Below, in pieces: positions 7,903-15,746 of a stretch of 64,000 nucleotides of DNA (position 1 is the stretch's first letter; every line of letters begins with the position of its first letter). Origin of the DNA: UBA10677 sp045532295. GTDB taxonomy: Bacteria > Bacillota > Clostridia > Christensenellales > Pumilibacteraceae. Position numbers and translations under genes: made by a program. The DNA lies in assembly GCA_045532295.1 (NCBI GenBank), contig JAZSFP010000026.1, forward strand, positions 6,803-70,802. The letters run 5' to 3'. The notes beneath the pieces are model-generated. The model had not been told where the DNA came from. It saw only the letters and a program-made list of their open reading frames with translations, and ran no database searches.

Positions 7903-10130
7903 CTGAAAGAAGAGAATTTAACGGTGGAAAGTGGCAAACTGAAATTAACGTTCGCGACTTCATACAACAGAATTATACGCTTTACACGGGCGACGAGAGT
8001 TTCCTCGCCTCTCCCACTATGGCTACCCGCAAAGTTTGGGTTAAGTGTATGGAACTTCTTCAAAAGGAAATTAAGAACGGCGGTGTTTTAGACGTAGACA
8101 CTACCACCTTTTCGGGCATTTGCTCCTTTGCTCCCGGCTATATCGACAAAAATAACGAAGTAATCGTTGGGCTTCAAACTGACAAACCCTTAAAGCGTAT
8201 GGTAAACCCCTACGGCGGTATGCGTATGGCGGAGGCAAGCCTTTCCGCTTACGGCTATTCGCTCCCCGAGGAAATGAAAGCGCACTTTAACGAATACCGC
8301 AAAACTCACAACCAAGGCGTTTTCGACGCGTACCCCTCTTCCGTTCGCGCCGCTCGTCACGCAGGACTTTTAACGGGTCTTCCCGACGCTTACGGCAGAG
8401 GCAGAATTATCGGCGACTATCGTCGTATTCCTCTTTACGGTACTACTCGTCTTATCGAGGAAAAGAAAAAGGATTTACGCGCGCTTGAAGATAAGGATAT
8501 GACGGAAGACAATATTCGTCTTCGCGAGGAAGTGTCAATGCAAATCCGCGCTCTTATGGATATTGAAAAAATGGCGGACAGTTACGGCGTTGACGTACGC
8601 CTTCCTGCCGTTTCCGCTCTCCAAGCAGTACAAAATCTTTATATGGCGTACCTTGCGGGCGTAAAAGAGAACAACGGCGCGGCAACTTCGCTCGGTAGAA
8701 CCTCTACTTTCCTTGACATTTATATCCAACGCGACCTTGAAAGCGGAGACTTGACTGAGAGCGGAGCGCAAGAACTTATTGACCAGTTCGTAATTAAACT
8801 CCGTCTCGTTCGCCACCTCCGTACCCCCGAATACAACGAACTTTTCGGCGGAGATCCCACTTGGGTTACCGAATCGGTAGGAGGCATAGGCGAAGACGGT
8901 AGACCGCTCGTTACCAAAAACTCTTTCCGTATTCTTCACACGCTTATAAACCTTTCCCCCTCTCCCGAGCCTAACCTTACGGTGCTTTGGGACGAGAAAC
9001 TTCCCGACGCATTTAAGCGTTACTGCGCTAAAATTTCTATTCGTACCGACTCTATTCAATACGAAAGCGACACTGCTATGCGCCCCATTTACGGCGACGA
9101 CTACGCTATCGCTTGTTGCGTTTCAGCGATGAAGATGGGTAAGCAAATGCAGTTCTTCGGCGCGCGTTGTAACATTGCAAAGAGCCTTCTTTACGCAATC
9201 AACGGCGGTCGCGACGAACTTAGCGGACACCTCGTTATCCCGGGCATTGAGCCTATACTCGACGAGGTTCTTGACTACGAAAAGGTTTGGGCAAACTACG
9301 TTAAGGTTATGTCCAAAGTAGCGGTAATTTACGTTACGGCAAACAACATTATTCACTTTATGCACGATAAGTACGCGTACGAGGCGAGCCAACTCGCTCT
9401 TCACGATACTAACCCTGAAAAACTTATGGCGTTCGGTATCGCCGGTCTTTCCGTTGCGGCGGACAGTTTATCGGCTATAAAGTACGCAAAAGTTAAGCCC
9501 ATAAGAAACAACGAAGGTATTGCGGTTGACTTTGAAACGACGGGCGAATTCCCCTGCTACGGCAACGACGACGACCGCGTAGATAACTTGGCGGTGGATA
9601 TCGTAAAGGCGTTCATTACCGAACTTAAAAAACACCCTCTCTACCGCAACGCAAAGCATACTCTTTCCGCACTCACGATTACTTCCAACGTAACCTACGG
9701 CAAGAAGACGGGTACTACGCCTGACGGAAGAAAGGTAGGCGAGCCTCTTGCTCCCGGCGCTAACCCTATGCACGGCAGAGACAAGTCGGGCGCGCTCGCA
9801 TCGCTTAACTCGGTTGCGAAAATCCCCTACGCTGATATTTGTCAAGACGGCGTTTCCAACACTTTCTCTATCGTTCCCTCCGCTCTTGGAAAGACGGAAG
9901 AGGAAAGCGCAGACAACCTCGTACATATTCTTGACGGATACTTCACTCAGGGCGCGCAACACCTCAACGTTAACGTTTTAAGCCGTGAACTTTTAATGGA
10001 GGCTTACGAGCATCCCGAACGCTATCCTATGCTCACTATTAGAGTTTCAGGTTACGCGGTTAATTTCCACCGTCTTAGCAAAGAACAACAACTTGAAGTT
10101 ATTGCGAGAACTTTCCACGAGAGTGTTTAA
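7899..10130 (+). CDS. pflB: formate C-acetyltransferase (pyruvate formate-lyase)
   Basis: Cleaves pyruvate with CoA to acetyl-CoA and formate during anaerobic growth. The 743 residues fit the family length (about 740-760). The adjacent active-site cysteines lie in IACCVSAM (C406-C407), and the glycyl radical site RVSGYAVNF carries the radical glycine near residue 718. Pyruvate-binding features such as DVRLPA and GRTSTF are present. The formate feeds formyl-tetrahydrofolate synthesis, which explains control by a ZTP sensor. A HAD phosphatase starts two bases downstream. Confidence 0.97.
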   Translation: MTERREFNGGKWQTEINVRDFIQQNYTLYTGDESFLASPTMATRKVWVKCMELLQKEIKNGGVLDVDTTTFSGICSFAPGYIDKNNEVIVGLQTDKPLKRMVNPYGGMRMAEASLSAYGYSLPEEMKAHFNEYRKTHNQGVFDAYPSSVRAARHAGLLTGLPDAYGRGRIIGDYRRIPLYGTTRLIEEKKKDLRALEDKDMTEDNIRLREEVSMQIRALMDIEKMADSYGVDVRLPAVSALQAVQNLYMAYLAGVKENNGAATSLGRTSTFLDIYIQRDLESGDLTESGAQELIDQFVIKLRLVRHLRTPEYNELFGGDPTWVTESVGGIGEDGRPLVTKNSFRILHTLINLSPSPEPNLTVLWDEKLPDAFKRYCAKISIRTDSIQYESDTAMRPIYGDDYAIACCVSAMKMGKQMQFFGARCNIAKSLLYAINGGRDELSGHLVIPGIEPILDEVLDYEKVWANYVKVMSKVAVIYVTANNIIHFMHDKYAYEASQLALHDTNPEKLMAFGIAGLSVAADSLSAIKYAKVKPIRNNEGIAVDFETTGEFPCYGNDDDRVDNLAVDIVKAFITELKKHPLYRNAKHTLSALTITSNVTYGKKTGTTPDGRKVGEPLAPGANPMHGRDKSGALASLNSVAKIPYADICQDGVSNTFSIVPSALGKTEEESADNLVHILDGYFTQGAQHLNVNVLSRELLMEAYEHPERYPMLTIRVSGYAVNFHRLSKEQQLEVIARTFHESV

Positions 10131-10132
10131 TT

Positions 10133-10759
10133 ATGACTTATCTATTTGATTTTGACGGGACGCTGGTCGACTCGATGCCTATTTACGGGGCGACTATGCT
10201 CAACCTTATGAAAAAATACTCTTTGCCCGTTGACGAAAACACCCTCAAAGTAATTACTCCTCTGGGGCTTAAAGGAACGGCGGAATACTTTATTTCGCTT
10301 GGGCTTAAAGCGAAAATAGAAGATATAGTAAAAGATATGGCGGACGATATGCTAAACGAGTATATCCACAATATCCCCGCAAAAGAGGGCGTAATCGACA
10401 CTCTTTACAAACTCAAAGAGCGTGGCGATAGACTTGCCGTTCTTACCGCAAGTCCGCATATTTCCCTCGACCCTTGTCTCAAGCGTTTGGGCGTTTTCGA
10501 TTTGTTTGAAAAAGTATGGTCGTGCGACGATTTTAACACGACCAAGGCTAACCCCGAAATTTACAAAATGGTAGCGAAAGAACTTAACGAGAGCGTAGAG
10601 GATATTATCTTCGTTGACGATAACGCTAACGCGGTTAAAACGGCGAAAGACGCAGGTATGATCTCTTACGGTATTTTCGACCTCTCCTCTAAAGATTTTA
10701 TCGAAGAAATGAAAAGCGTTTCCGATAAATATCTTTACACTCTTTCCGAACTTTTGTAA
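10133..10759 (+). CDS. HAD superfamily hydrolase (phosphoglycolate-phosphatase type)
   Basis: A 208-residue phosphatase of HAD subfamily IA. Motif I is FDFDGTLVDS at residues 5-14 (nucleophile and acid/base aspartates), motif II is the threonine/serine in LTASPH, motif III a lysine in NTTKANPE, and motif IV the aspartates in FVDDNANAV. A helical cap lies between motifs I and II. The substrate cannot be told from sequence; housekeeping removal of damaged phosphometabolites is typical. It follows pflB by two bases, so it is co-transcribed and under the same riboswitch. Confidence 0.85.
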   Translation: MTYLFDFDGTLVDSMPIYGATMLNLMKKYSLPVDENTLKVITPLGLKGTAEYFISLGLKAKIEDIVKDMADDMLNEYIHNIPAKEGVIDTLYKLKERGDRLAVLTASPHISLDPCLKRLGVFDLFEKVWSCDDFNTTKANPEIYKMVAKELNESVEDIIFVDDNANAVKTAKDAGMISYGIFDLSSKDFIEEMKSVSDKYLYTLSELL

Positions 10760-10787
10760 CGAAAAAAGCATAACGGTAATAAAAATT

Positions 10788-10822
10788 AAAGCATTTACCT
10801 CTCTTGGTAAATGCTTTTTTCG
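10788..10822. terminator. bidirectional terminator after the pfl operon
   Basis: AAAGCATTTACC and GGTAAATGCTTT form a 12-base-pair stem followed by T6 on the plus strand, with A-rich sequence on the other side that would serve the convergent minus-strand gene. Confidence 0.9.
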
Positions 10823-10823
10823 T

Positions 10824-11627
10824 TTATAAAATTTCGTCGGTGGGGGTTGTGGGGAATTCGGAAATGCAGAAACTACAATACTCTTCACAGCAAGCAAAAC
10901 AGTACTCGTCAGAAAGAAACAGCCCTGCTTTTTCAAGGTGGATTTCTTCCATCGTACTCCCTTGATACTTATCATATTCAAGCGCTTTTTCAAGACTATC
11001 TGATATATCGTAATAATCCCCGAACCCACAGTTACACACGTCGAGCGAACCGTCCGCAAAGAACTGCTCACAAGAAACTCTGTACTCGTCGTTACCGTCC
11101 TCGCCGTAAGGCATTTCGTTGCATTTTTTGGTAAGTTCTTCGTCAGTTATTCCTTCGCTCTCACAGTAAACCTTTCTTACCGCGCTATAAAATTCACGGC
11201 AAAACTCACGATACGGTTTGGACGGATCAAAGCCAAACACACAAGCAAGGTCGTCTTCGGGCATAAGCCCTGCAATAGCGCAAAGTTCGTCTTCGTCTTT
11301 ATCCTTTAACGCCTCGATTTCCTCTGGCGAATAACCGAAGTTCTTATATTCCTCTTCCGCCAAAGCAAGCAAGCGTTCCTTAGCAATCTCTTTGGTGATT
11401 TTTTCCTTAGTCAAATATTCTTTGGCTTCTTGCTCCCGCCAGTAAAGCGCGCTTTCACGCTCCATTTCAGCGTTGCCTATAAGTCCGCGTAAGAAAAGAA
11501 CTTTATATAAAGGCGAAAGAATAACGAAATGACAGCACTCGCCCTCTTTATTATATTTTTTGAGCGTTACCGAATGCGCGCTACTGCTATTCGTTTCAAA
11601 AACGCCCTCGCGTATAACCTCTCTCAT
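10824..11627 (-). CDS. uncharacterised protein with N-terminal FETNSSS motif
   Basis: A 267-residue soluble, acidic protein. Its start, EGVFETNSSSAHSVTL (residues 7-22), matches a motif I recall from uncharacterised bacterial and phage proteins (R-x-G-x-FETNSSSxHS); no function is known to me. The middle is charged and helical (EEIEALKDKDEDEL). The C-terminal part is cysteine-rich (CNCGFGDYY and FACCEEYCSFC), which could bind a metal. It begins nine bases after a DtxR-type regulator gene and is probably co-transcribed with it, so metal-dependent control is plausible. Not a membrane protein. Confidence 0.6.
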   Translation of the reverse strand: MREVIREGVFETNSSSAHSVTLKKYNKEGECCHFVILSPLYKVLFLRGLIGNAEMERESALYWREQEAKEYLTKEKITKEIAKERLLALAEEEYKNFGYSPEEIEALKDKDEDELCAIAGLMPEDDLACVFGFDPSKPYREFCREFYSAVRKVYCESEGITDEELTKKCNEMPYGEDGNDEYRVSCEQFFADGSLDVCNCGFGDYYDISDSLEKALEYDKYQGSTMEEIHLEKAGLFLSDEYCFACCEEYCSFCISEFPTTPTDEIL

Positions 11628-11635
11628 CTTTCTTC

Positions 11636-11998
11636 CTATTTCTTGATAAATTCCTTCATTACGGACAAAAGTTCGTCAGTAATTGCGTGCTCGAAACGAC
11701 AAGCGTTCTCTTCAGCAATATCCTCGCTCGCGCCTATCTTAATTAGCACCGCAGTAATCGTTTCGTGGCGTTCGTAAATATCGTTAGCCTTCTTTTTCCC
11801 GCTCTCGGTGAAGAAAATTTCTCCGCTCTTCTCTACTTTTATGTAACCCGCCTTTTGTAAAAGTCCCACGGCACGCGAAACGCTCGCGCGCGAAAACCCA
11901 AGTTCAGTCGCTATATCAATAGAATGAACGTTAGACTTTTCCTTGCTCAATAAGTATATCGTTTCAAGATACATCTCTTCACTTTCGCGGTACTTCAT
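11636..11998 (-). CDS. DtxR/MntR-family metal-dependent transcriptional repressor
   Basis: A 120-residue regulator: a winged helix with recognition segment GFSRASVSRAVGLLQ, then a dimerisation domain. Compared from memory with DtxR and MntR, the ligand positions look iron-type: Met9 in EEMYLETIY corresponds to DtxR Met10 (MntR has Asp), Cys100-x-x-Glu103-His104 in ENACRFEHAITDE corresponds to DtxR Cys102-Glu105-His106, and His78 to His79. The SH3-like third domain is missing, as in short MntR-type proteins. It has its own promoter overlapped by nested inverted repeats and lies upstream of the FETNSSS gene. Confidence 0.85.
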   Translation of the reverse strand: MKYRESEEMYLETIYLLSKEKSNVHSIDIATELGFSRASVSRAVGLLQKAGYIKVEKSGEIFFTESGKKKANDIYERHETITAVLIKIGASEDIAEENACRFEHAITDELLSVMKEFIKK

Positions 11999-12021
11999 TT
12001 TTCTTTCTCCTAATGATTATA

Positions 12022-12067
12022 CTTATATTTTACACCCTGCTTGACCTTTTTGTCAAGTAAATATAAG
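12022..12067 (-). promoter_or_regulatory. promoter and nested inverted repeats of the DtxR-type gene
   Basis: On the minus strand TTGACA (12056-12051) and TAAAAT (12032-12027) are 18 bases apart. The -35 is inside the inverted repeat CTTGAC-N6-GTCAAG (12040-12057), and a wider repeat pairs CTTATATTTTAC (12022-12033) with GTAAATATAAG (12057-12067). This layout suggests an autoregulatory operator. Confidence 0.6.
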
Positions 12068-12087
12068 CAACGACCGCTTTTGTCAAT

Positions 12088-12489
12088 TTACGCCCCTATT
12101 TCTCTCCCCGAATTCATATATTTATCTATTTCAGTTCTATACAAAAAACTTATTAATTCACAAACCGTTGCAATAAATTCTTTAACGCATAACTTTTCGC
12201 CACTATATACTATCTCAAATCCAGCAAAATCGTTTATTTTGTCTTGAAGTTCTTTTTCTTGCGACGCGTTCAACGCCGTCCTCATATCCCTCTCAACCGA
12301 CTTTTTGCTCACGCTGATATTACACGCGATACCTTCGCAAATCTCGTTCATATTGTAGTCGTTAAATAAATACATTTCAATAGCCATCTTTAAATACGCA
12401 AACCCATTAAGCGCAGGCGATATGCCCATCGTCATCATTACGCGCGAAACGTATTCGTCAATTTCTGCATTTACACAAGTATACCGCAT
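12088..12489 (-). CDS. free-standing Spo0A C-terminal-domain-like protein
   Basis: A 133-residue protein whose residues about 20-85 resemble the sporulation factor Spo0A C-terminal DNA-binding domain: MGISPALNGFAYLKMAIEM corresponds to the G-x-P-A-x-x-x-G-x-x-Y-L-R-x-A-I block, and SKKSVERDMRTAL to the recognition helix region (PSRVERAIRHAI). There is no receiver domain and no phosphorylatable aspartate. The last 45 residues are of unknown type. It may bind Spo0A-box-like DNA or modulate Spo0A, but that is inference. It has its own GAGGAG ribosome binding site and no clear partner gene. Confidence 0.7.
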   Translation of the reverse strand: MRYTCVNAEIDEYVSRVMMTMGISPALNGFAYLKMAIEMYLFNDYNMNEICEGIACNISVSKKSVERDMRTALNASQEKELQDKINDFAGFEIVYSGEKLCVKEFIATVCELISFLYRTEIDKYMNSGREIGA

Positions 12490-12634
12490 AACATCTCCTC
12501 GTTTTTTGCCCGTCGGCGTTTTGTCATTGTTATAATAACATATTTCGACATATTATGCAAGCATTTTCGTACAACATTTTAAAACTTTTTTAATATTTTT
12601 TGATAAATTTATATTTTCAGTGTTTTTGTAGTAT

Positions 12635-12671
12635 GATAAAAGCCGAAACTCATTTACATTTCGGCTTTTAT
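12635..12671 (-). terminator. terminator of the G-tract operon
   Basis: TAAAAGCCGAAA and TTTCGGCTTTTA form a 12-base-pair stem just after the end of the minus-strand gene at 12674; the other side is also T-rich, so it may work both ways. Confidence 0.85.
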
Positions 12672-12673
12672 TC

Positions 12674-13117
12674 TTATATTTCAGATATCATATAATCGTA
12701 AGGAACTGCGGTTGAATATACTTTAATTCTTATCGTATATCTTTCGTACTGTGTTAAATATAAAATATAACCGCCACGATAACTTGAGTAAGTTCCGCTT
12801 ACCACCGTTCCGTCGGCTGAATACGCAATAACGGAAATAGTATCGTAATAATTTGATACCTCCAACAAGTATTTATTAGCGTAAGTATAGAAGTTAAACG
12901 CCTCTTCAGTATCGTAAGTAGCATACTCGGTATCCTCAGCAATTAGAGATAGGGACGAATCGTAACCTCGGCTACTGCCACCGCCATTGTGCGGTCCGTT
13001 AAGTCCACCCACAATCATTAAGATTACGCCTGTAAGCGCAAAAACGACGGCAATCGAGAGAGAAACTATTGCAATAATAACTGCTTTTTTGCCAAATTTA
13101 TCTATAAGTTTATTCAT
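12674..13117 (-). CDS. membrane-anchored protein of unknown function
   Basis: A 147-residue protein with one N-terminal membrane helix (about residues 13-38, AVIIAIVSLSIAVVFALTG), a glycine/serine linker and an external domain of about 90 residues rich in Tyr, Thr and Ser with alternating hydrophobics, suggesting a small beta-sandwich. No family is recognised. It is the last gene of the operon and starts four bases after the gene before it, so it is presumably made together with the SPFH-like protein. Confidence 0.6.
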   Translation of the reverse strand: MNKLIDKFGKKAVIIAIVSLSIAVVFALTGVILMIVGGLNGPHNGGGSSRGYDSSLSLIAEDTEYATYDTEEAFNFYTYANKYLLEVSNYYDTISVIAYSADGTVVSGTYSSYRGGYILYLTQYERYTIRIKVYSTAVPYDYMISEI

Positions 13118-13121
13118 ATCG

Positions 13122-14396
13122 TTAGCCCTTCTTTGCCGTATCTTGATATTCTTCTATTTGCGCTTGATATTCAGCGTCTGCCTCTTTATTCGTTTCGTTC
13201 TCCTCGCCCTTTTCTTTTTTGCTGACCGATATAGCAATCATAAAGCCAAGGGGGATAATGGACAAGCCTATAAATAGCAATCCAAGACCGATTCCACTTT
13301 CGCTTGCCATTACTATGCCGATAATGAACAAGATAATGAACGGAATAATCAAGAGCCCGTATTTTGATACTTTAACCTCCTCGCGAACGGGGACGTCTGC
13401 TTGTTTAACAGTTTCTGCGTCAACTCTCTTCGCTCTGCGTTCGTTAAGTTCGCTCGTGTAGTCTTCTTGTTTATGTCTGCCGTGTTCGATTTCGTATCTG
13501 GTTGCATAACGCTCGATTGCAAAATCTTTCTCCGCCTCAGTCATTGCAACGGGGAAGTTGGGGTGCTTAGCGTGAATTTCCGCTTTCTTCTCGTAAGTGA
13601 GGAGCGATTCTTTTTCGTACTCAATTTCAGCCTTCTTTTTCTTCTTCATATTTACGAGTTCAAGACTGTTTTGCTCGAGAATTTTCTCCGTTTGCTTGGA
13701 AACGGACAAGTTAGAAATCGTAACTTTTTGGACGATTACGCCACTGCCAGCCAAGATATCGTCGAGGTTTACCGTAAAATCGTCTTCCATTTCTCCGCAA
13801 AGCCCGTTGAGTTTATATACGGATAATTTACCCTCGTCAACGTATTTTTTAACGGTCGTTCTATACGCGGAGTTAATAAGGCGCAAAAGTTCTTTTCTAA
13901 CCGCGTTATAACCGAACATCGTTACCGAAAGGTCCATATTTTTAAGGAATTCGATCGAGTTCGTTATCTTGAACGACACGCCAAGTTTTACTATAAGATA
14001 AGTAGAAATTTCAAGTTCCGGGTCAAAATAGAAGAGTTGCTCTCCATCACAAGTCTTATACGCCAAGGTAAGAAGAATATTTTCGTCAAACGCCTTTTGA
14101 CAAAACCCGTTAAATTCCTTGTTCCCTTCAGTCAACTTGCTATAAACGAAAATTTTTGCCAAATCTTCAGTGTATTGTTCGCGATTTAAATAAATAAAGA
14201 GCGAGGGCTTTTTCTCAATACAAAACTTAAGGAAGGTTATCTCGTTTCCCTCGACAAGCGTTGCAAGTTTGCTCGGTTGCTGTTCAACGAAAGCAAACAC
14301 CGCTTGACGATTAGTTGCTCGCTTAGGGTCTAAATCCTTAATCTTTTTCGTTCCTTTCATTAATTCTGAAAGGAGTTTTTCCGTAATCTCGTTCAT
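13122..14396 (-). CDS. membrane protein with possible SPFH/band-7-like region
   Basis: A 424-residue protein, not recognised with certainty. Residues about 130-245 look like an SPFH core: a beta-rich stretch, a helix RKELLRLINSAYRTTV, and GVIVQKVTISNLSVSKQTEKI, followed by a long charged coiled coil (KKKKKAEIEYEKESLLTYEKK). Two membrane helices lie near residues 345-390 (LLIIPFIILFIIGIVMAS and LGLLFIGLSIIPLGFMIA), then an acidic tail. Classical SPFH proteins have the membrane segment at the N-terminus, so this reversed topology is odd. Middle gene of a three-gene unit with a zinc-ribbon protein upstream. Confidence 0.5.
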   Translation of the reverse strand: MNEITEKLLSELMKGTKKIKDLDPKRATNRQAVFAFVEQQPSKLATLVEGNEITFLKFCIEKKPSLFIYLNREQYTEDLAKIFVYSKLTEGNKEFNGFCQKAFDENILLTLAYKTCDGEQLFYFDPELEISTYLIVKLGVSFKITNSIEFLKNMDLSVTMFGYNAVRKELLRLINSAYRTTVKKYVDEGKLSVYKLNGLCGEMEDDFTVNLDDILAGSGVIVQKVTISNLSVSKQTEKILEQNSLELVNMKKKKKAEIEYEKESLLTYEKKAEIHAKHPNFPVAMTEAEKDFAIERYATRYEIEHGRHKQEDYTSELNERRAKRVDAETVKQADVPVREEVKVSKYGLLIIPFIILFIIGIVMASESGIGLGLLFIGLSIIPLGFMIAISVSKKEKGEENETNKEADAEYQAQIEEYQDTAKKG

Positions 14397-14406
14397 TTGT
14401 TTCCTC

Positions 14407-14559
14407 CTACTTTAAATAGTTACTGCACATTTCGCACAGTCCGTTGCTTACTTTATTAGCGTGCCCACACACGGAACATACTACCTTTTGTTCTTTCTCC
14501 GTAATAGCCTTTACCGCATCGGCAATGGCTTTTACTACGTCATCCTTTTTCTCTTCCAT
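14407..14559 (-). CDS. small zinc-ribbon protein
   Basis: A 50-residue protein: a charged helix (DVVKAIADAVKAITEKE) followed by a four-cysteine ribbon CSVCGHANKVSNGLCEMC, a typical structural zinc site. I chose ATG 14559 because AGAGGAG stands just before it, while the longer frame has no such site. The role is unknown; such small ribbons often act as adaptors. First gene of the operon, ten bases before the SPFH-like gene, directly behind the G-tract promoter and a leader hairpin. Confidence 0.7.
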   Translation of the reverse strand: MEEKKDDVVKAIADAVKAITEKEQKVVCSVCGHANKVSNGLCEMCSNYLK

Positions 14560-14587
14560 TTTATTCTCCTCTTTAATTGCAAAATAT

Positions 14588-14613
14588 AAAACCGTGGCGA
14601 AAGCCACGGTTTT
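14588..14613 (-). promoter_or_regulatory. leader hairpin with GAAA/TTTC loop
   Basis: AAACCGTGGC and GCCACGGTTT form a 10-base-pair stem; on the minus strand it is followed by TATATTTT. It lies between the G-tract promoter and the zinc-ribbon gene and could act as an attenuator or protect the 5' end. A second palindrome, CGCATTTATGCG at 14614-14625, sits near the expected transcription start. Confidence 0.55.
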
Positions 14614-14628
14614 CGCATTTATGCGATT

Positions 14629-14657
14629 ATTATAACAAAGTTCCCCCCCCCCGTCAA
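14629..14657 (-). promoter_or_regulatory. promoter with a G10 tract between -35 and -10
   Basis: On the minus strand TTGACG (14657-14652) and TATAAT (14634-14629) are exactly 17 bases apart. Ten consecutive G (14652-14643) run from the last base of the -35 through most of the spacer. Homopolymers of this length slip during replication, and each base gained or lost changes the spacing, the same design as the poly-G porA promoter of Neisseria meningitidis. Confidence 0.8.
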
Positions 14658-14708
14658 GTATTTTGCGGTTTTTTATAAAATTTTGTAATTTTCTTATACT
14701 TTTGCAAC

Positions 14709-14736
14709 AAAAAACCGCCCAACACTTAGGGCGGTT
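14709..14736 (-). terminator. gpsA terminator
   Basis: AACCGCCC and GGGCGGTT form an 8-base-pair stem around AACACTTA; on the minus strand it is followed by a run of T. It separates gpsA from the G-tract promoter. Confidence 0.85.
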
Positions 14737-14742
14737 CGATCC

Positions 14743-15735
14743 TTATTCTGCTTTTAAGTTTGAGGTCATTAGTTTTTTAATTTCTTCAGTGGGGCTTGAT
14801 TTTTGCTTTATAACGTTATATACGGCAGTTACTATGGGGGAATAGATATTATTTTCCTTTGCAATTTCGTAGGCTATTTCGCAAGCGAAAATTCCCTCTA
14901 CCGTTTTTTTGTTGTTTTCATTAAAATACTGCATACCCTCACGCCCGATTACGACTCCAGCGGAAAAATTACGGGAAGTAAGGCTGGAGCAAGTTAAAAC
15001 CAAGTCGCCCACGCCGGTAAGACCGAAACAAGTTTTCTCGTCTCCACCAAAGTGCGTTACGTAGCGAACGATTTCCGCCATACCTCGAGTTATAACGGCC
15101 GCTCTTGAGTTGACTTTACCGCCCATTCCCTCTACTATTCCGCTTGCAAGCGCAATGACGTTTTTAAGGGCGGCAGAGTATTCCGCTCCCACCACGTCGA
15201 GCGAAGTATAAACCCTAAAGTACGAATTCGAAAAAAGCGCTTGAACGCGCTCGCACGCGCTCGCATCTTCCCCCGACGCTACGATTGCCGAATACTGTTT
15301 CTCCACTACCTCTTCAGCAAAGGTTGGTCCTAAAAGTGATACTACGTATGCATTTTTTTGCGACAAAATCTCGCGAATAATCTTTCCAAGCGGTTTTTTC
15401 GTGATGGGGTCAAAGCCCTTCGCCACGTTTACGATTACCGCTCCGTCCTTAATTTTATCGAGGATTTTTCGAGTGGTTTGAGCAATAGCGAAGGAAGGTA
15501 CTGCAAGCACGATAAAATCAGCGTCCTTTACCGCAAAGTCAATATCCTCGCTCGCTACGATACTCTCGTCTATTTTAAGTTTTTCGAAGTATCGGGAATT
15601 AGTGTGGGCGGAGTTTATTTCCGCTATTTCCTCTTTGCAAATTCCGTAAATCCTTACTCGATTTCCGTTGCTTGCAAGTAGGTTGCCCAGCGCAGTTCCC
15701 CACGCTCCCGAACCAAGTACGCAAATGTTTTTCAT
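14743..15735 (-). CDS. gpsA: NAD(P)-dependent glycerol-3-phosphate dehydrogenase
   Basis: Reduces dihydroxyacetone phosphate to sn-glycerol 3-phosphate for phospholipid synthesis. The 330-residue protein begins with the Rossmann motif ICVLGSGAWGTALGNLLA, contains NVAKGFD and LLGPTFAEEV, the catalytic lysine region SAALKNVIALASGIVEGMG, and the C-terminal GLTGVGDLVLTCSS. ATG 15735 has a TGGAG site; the in-frame GTG 12 bases earlier overlaps that site. The preceding gene ends 11 bases upstream, so both are one transcript. Confidence 0.95.
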   Translation of the reverse strand: MKNICVLGSGAWGTALGNLLASNGNRVRIYGICKEEIAEINSAHTNSRYFEKLKIDESIVASEDIDFAVKDADFIVLAVPSFAIAQTTRKILDKIKDGAVIVNVAKGFDPITKKPLGKIIREILSQKNAYVVSLLGPTFAEEVVEKQYSAIVASGEDASACERVQALFSNSYFRVYTSLDVVGAEYSAALKNVIALASGIVEGMGGKVNSRAAVITRGMAEIVRYVTHFGGDEKTCFGLTGVGDLVLTCSSLTSRNFSAGVVIGREGMQYFNENNKKTVEGIFACEIAYEIAKENNIYSPIVTAVYNVIKQKSSPTEEIKKLMTSNLKAE

Positions 15736-15746
15736 AGTTTTCTCCA

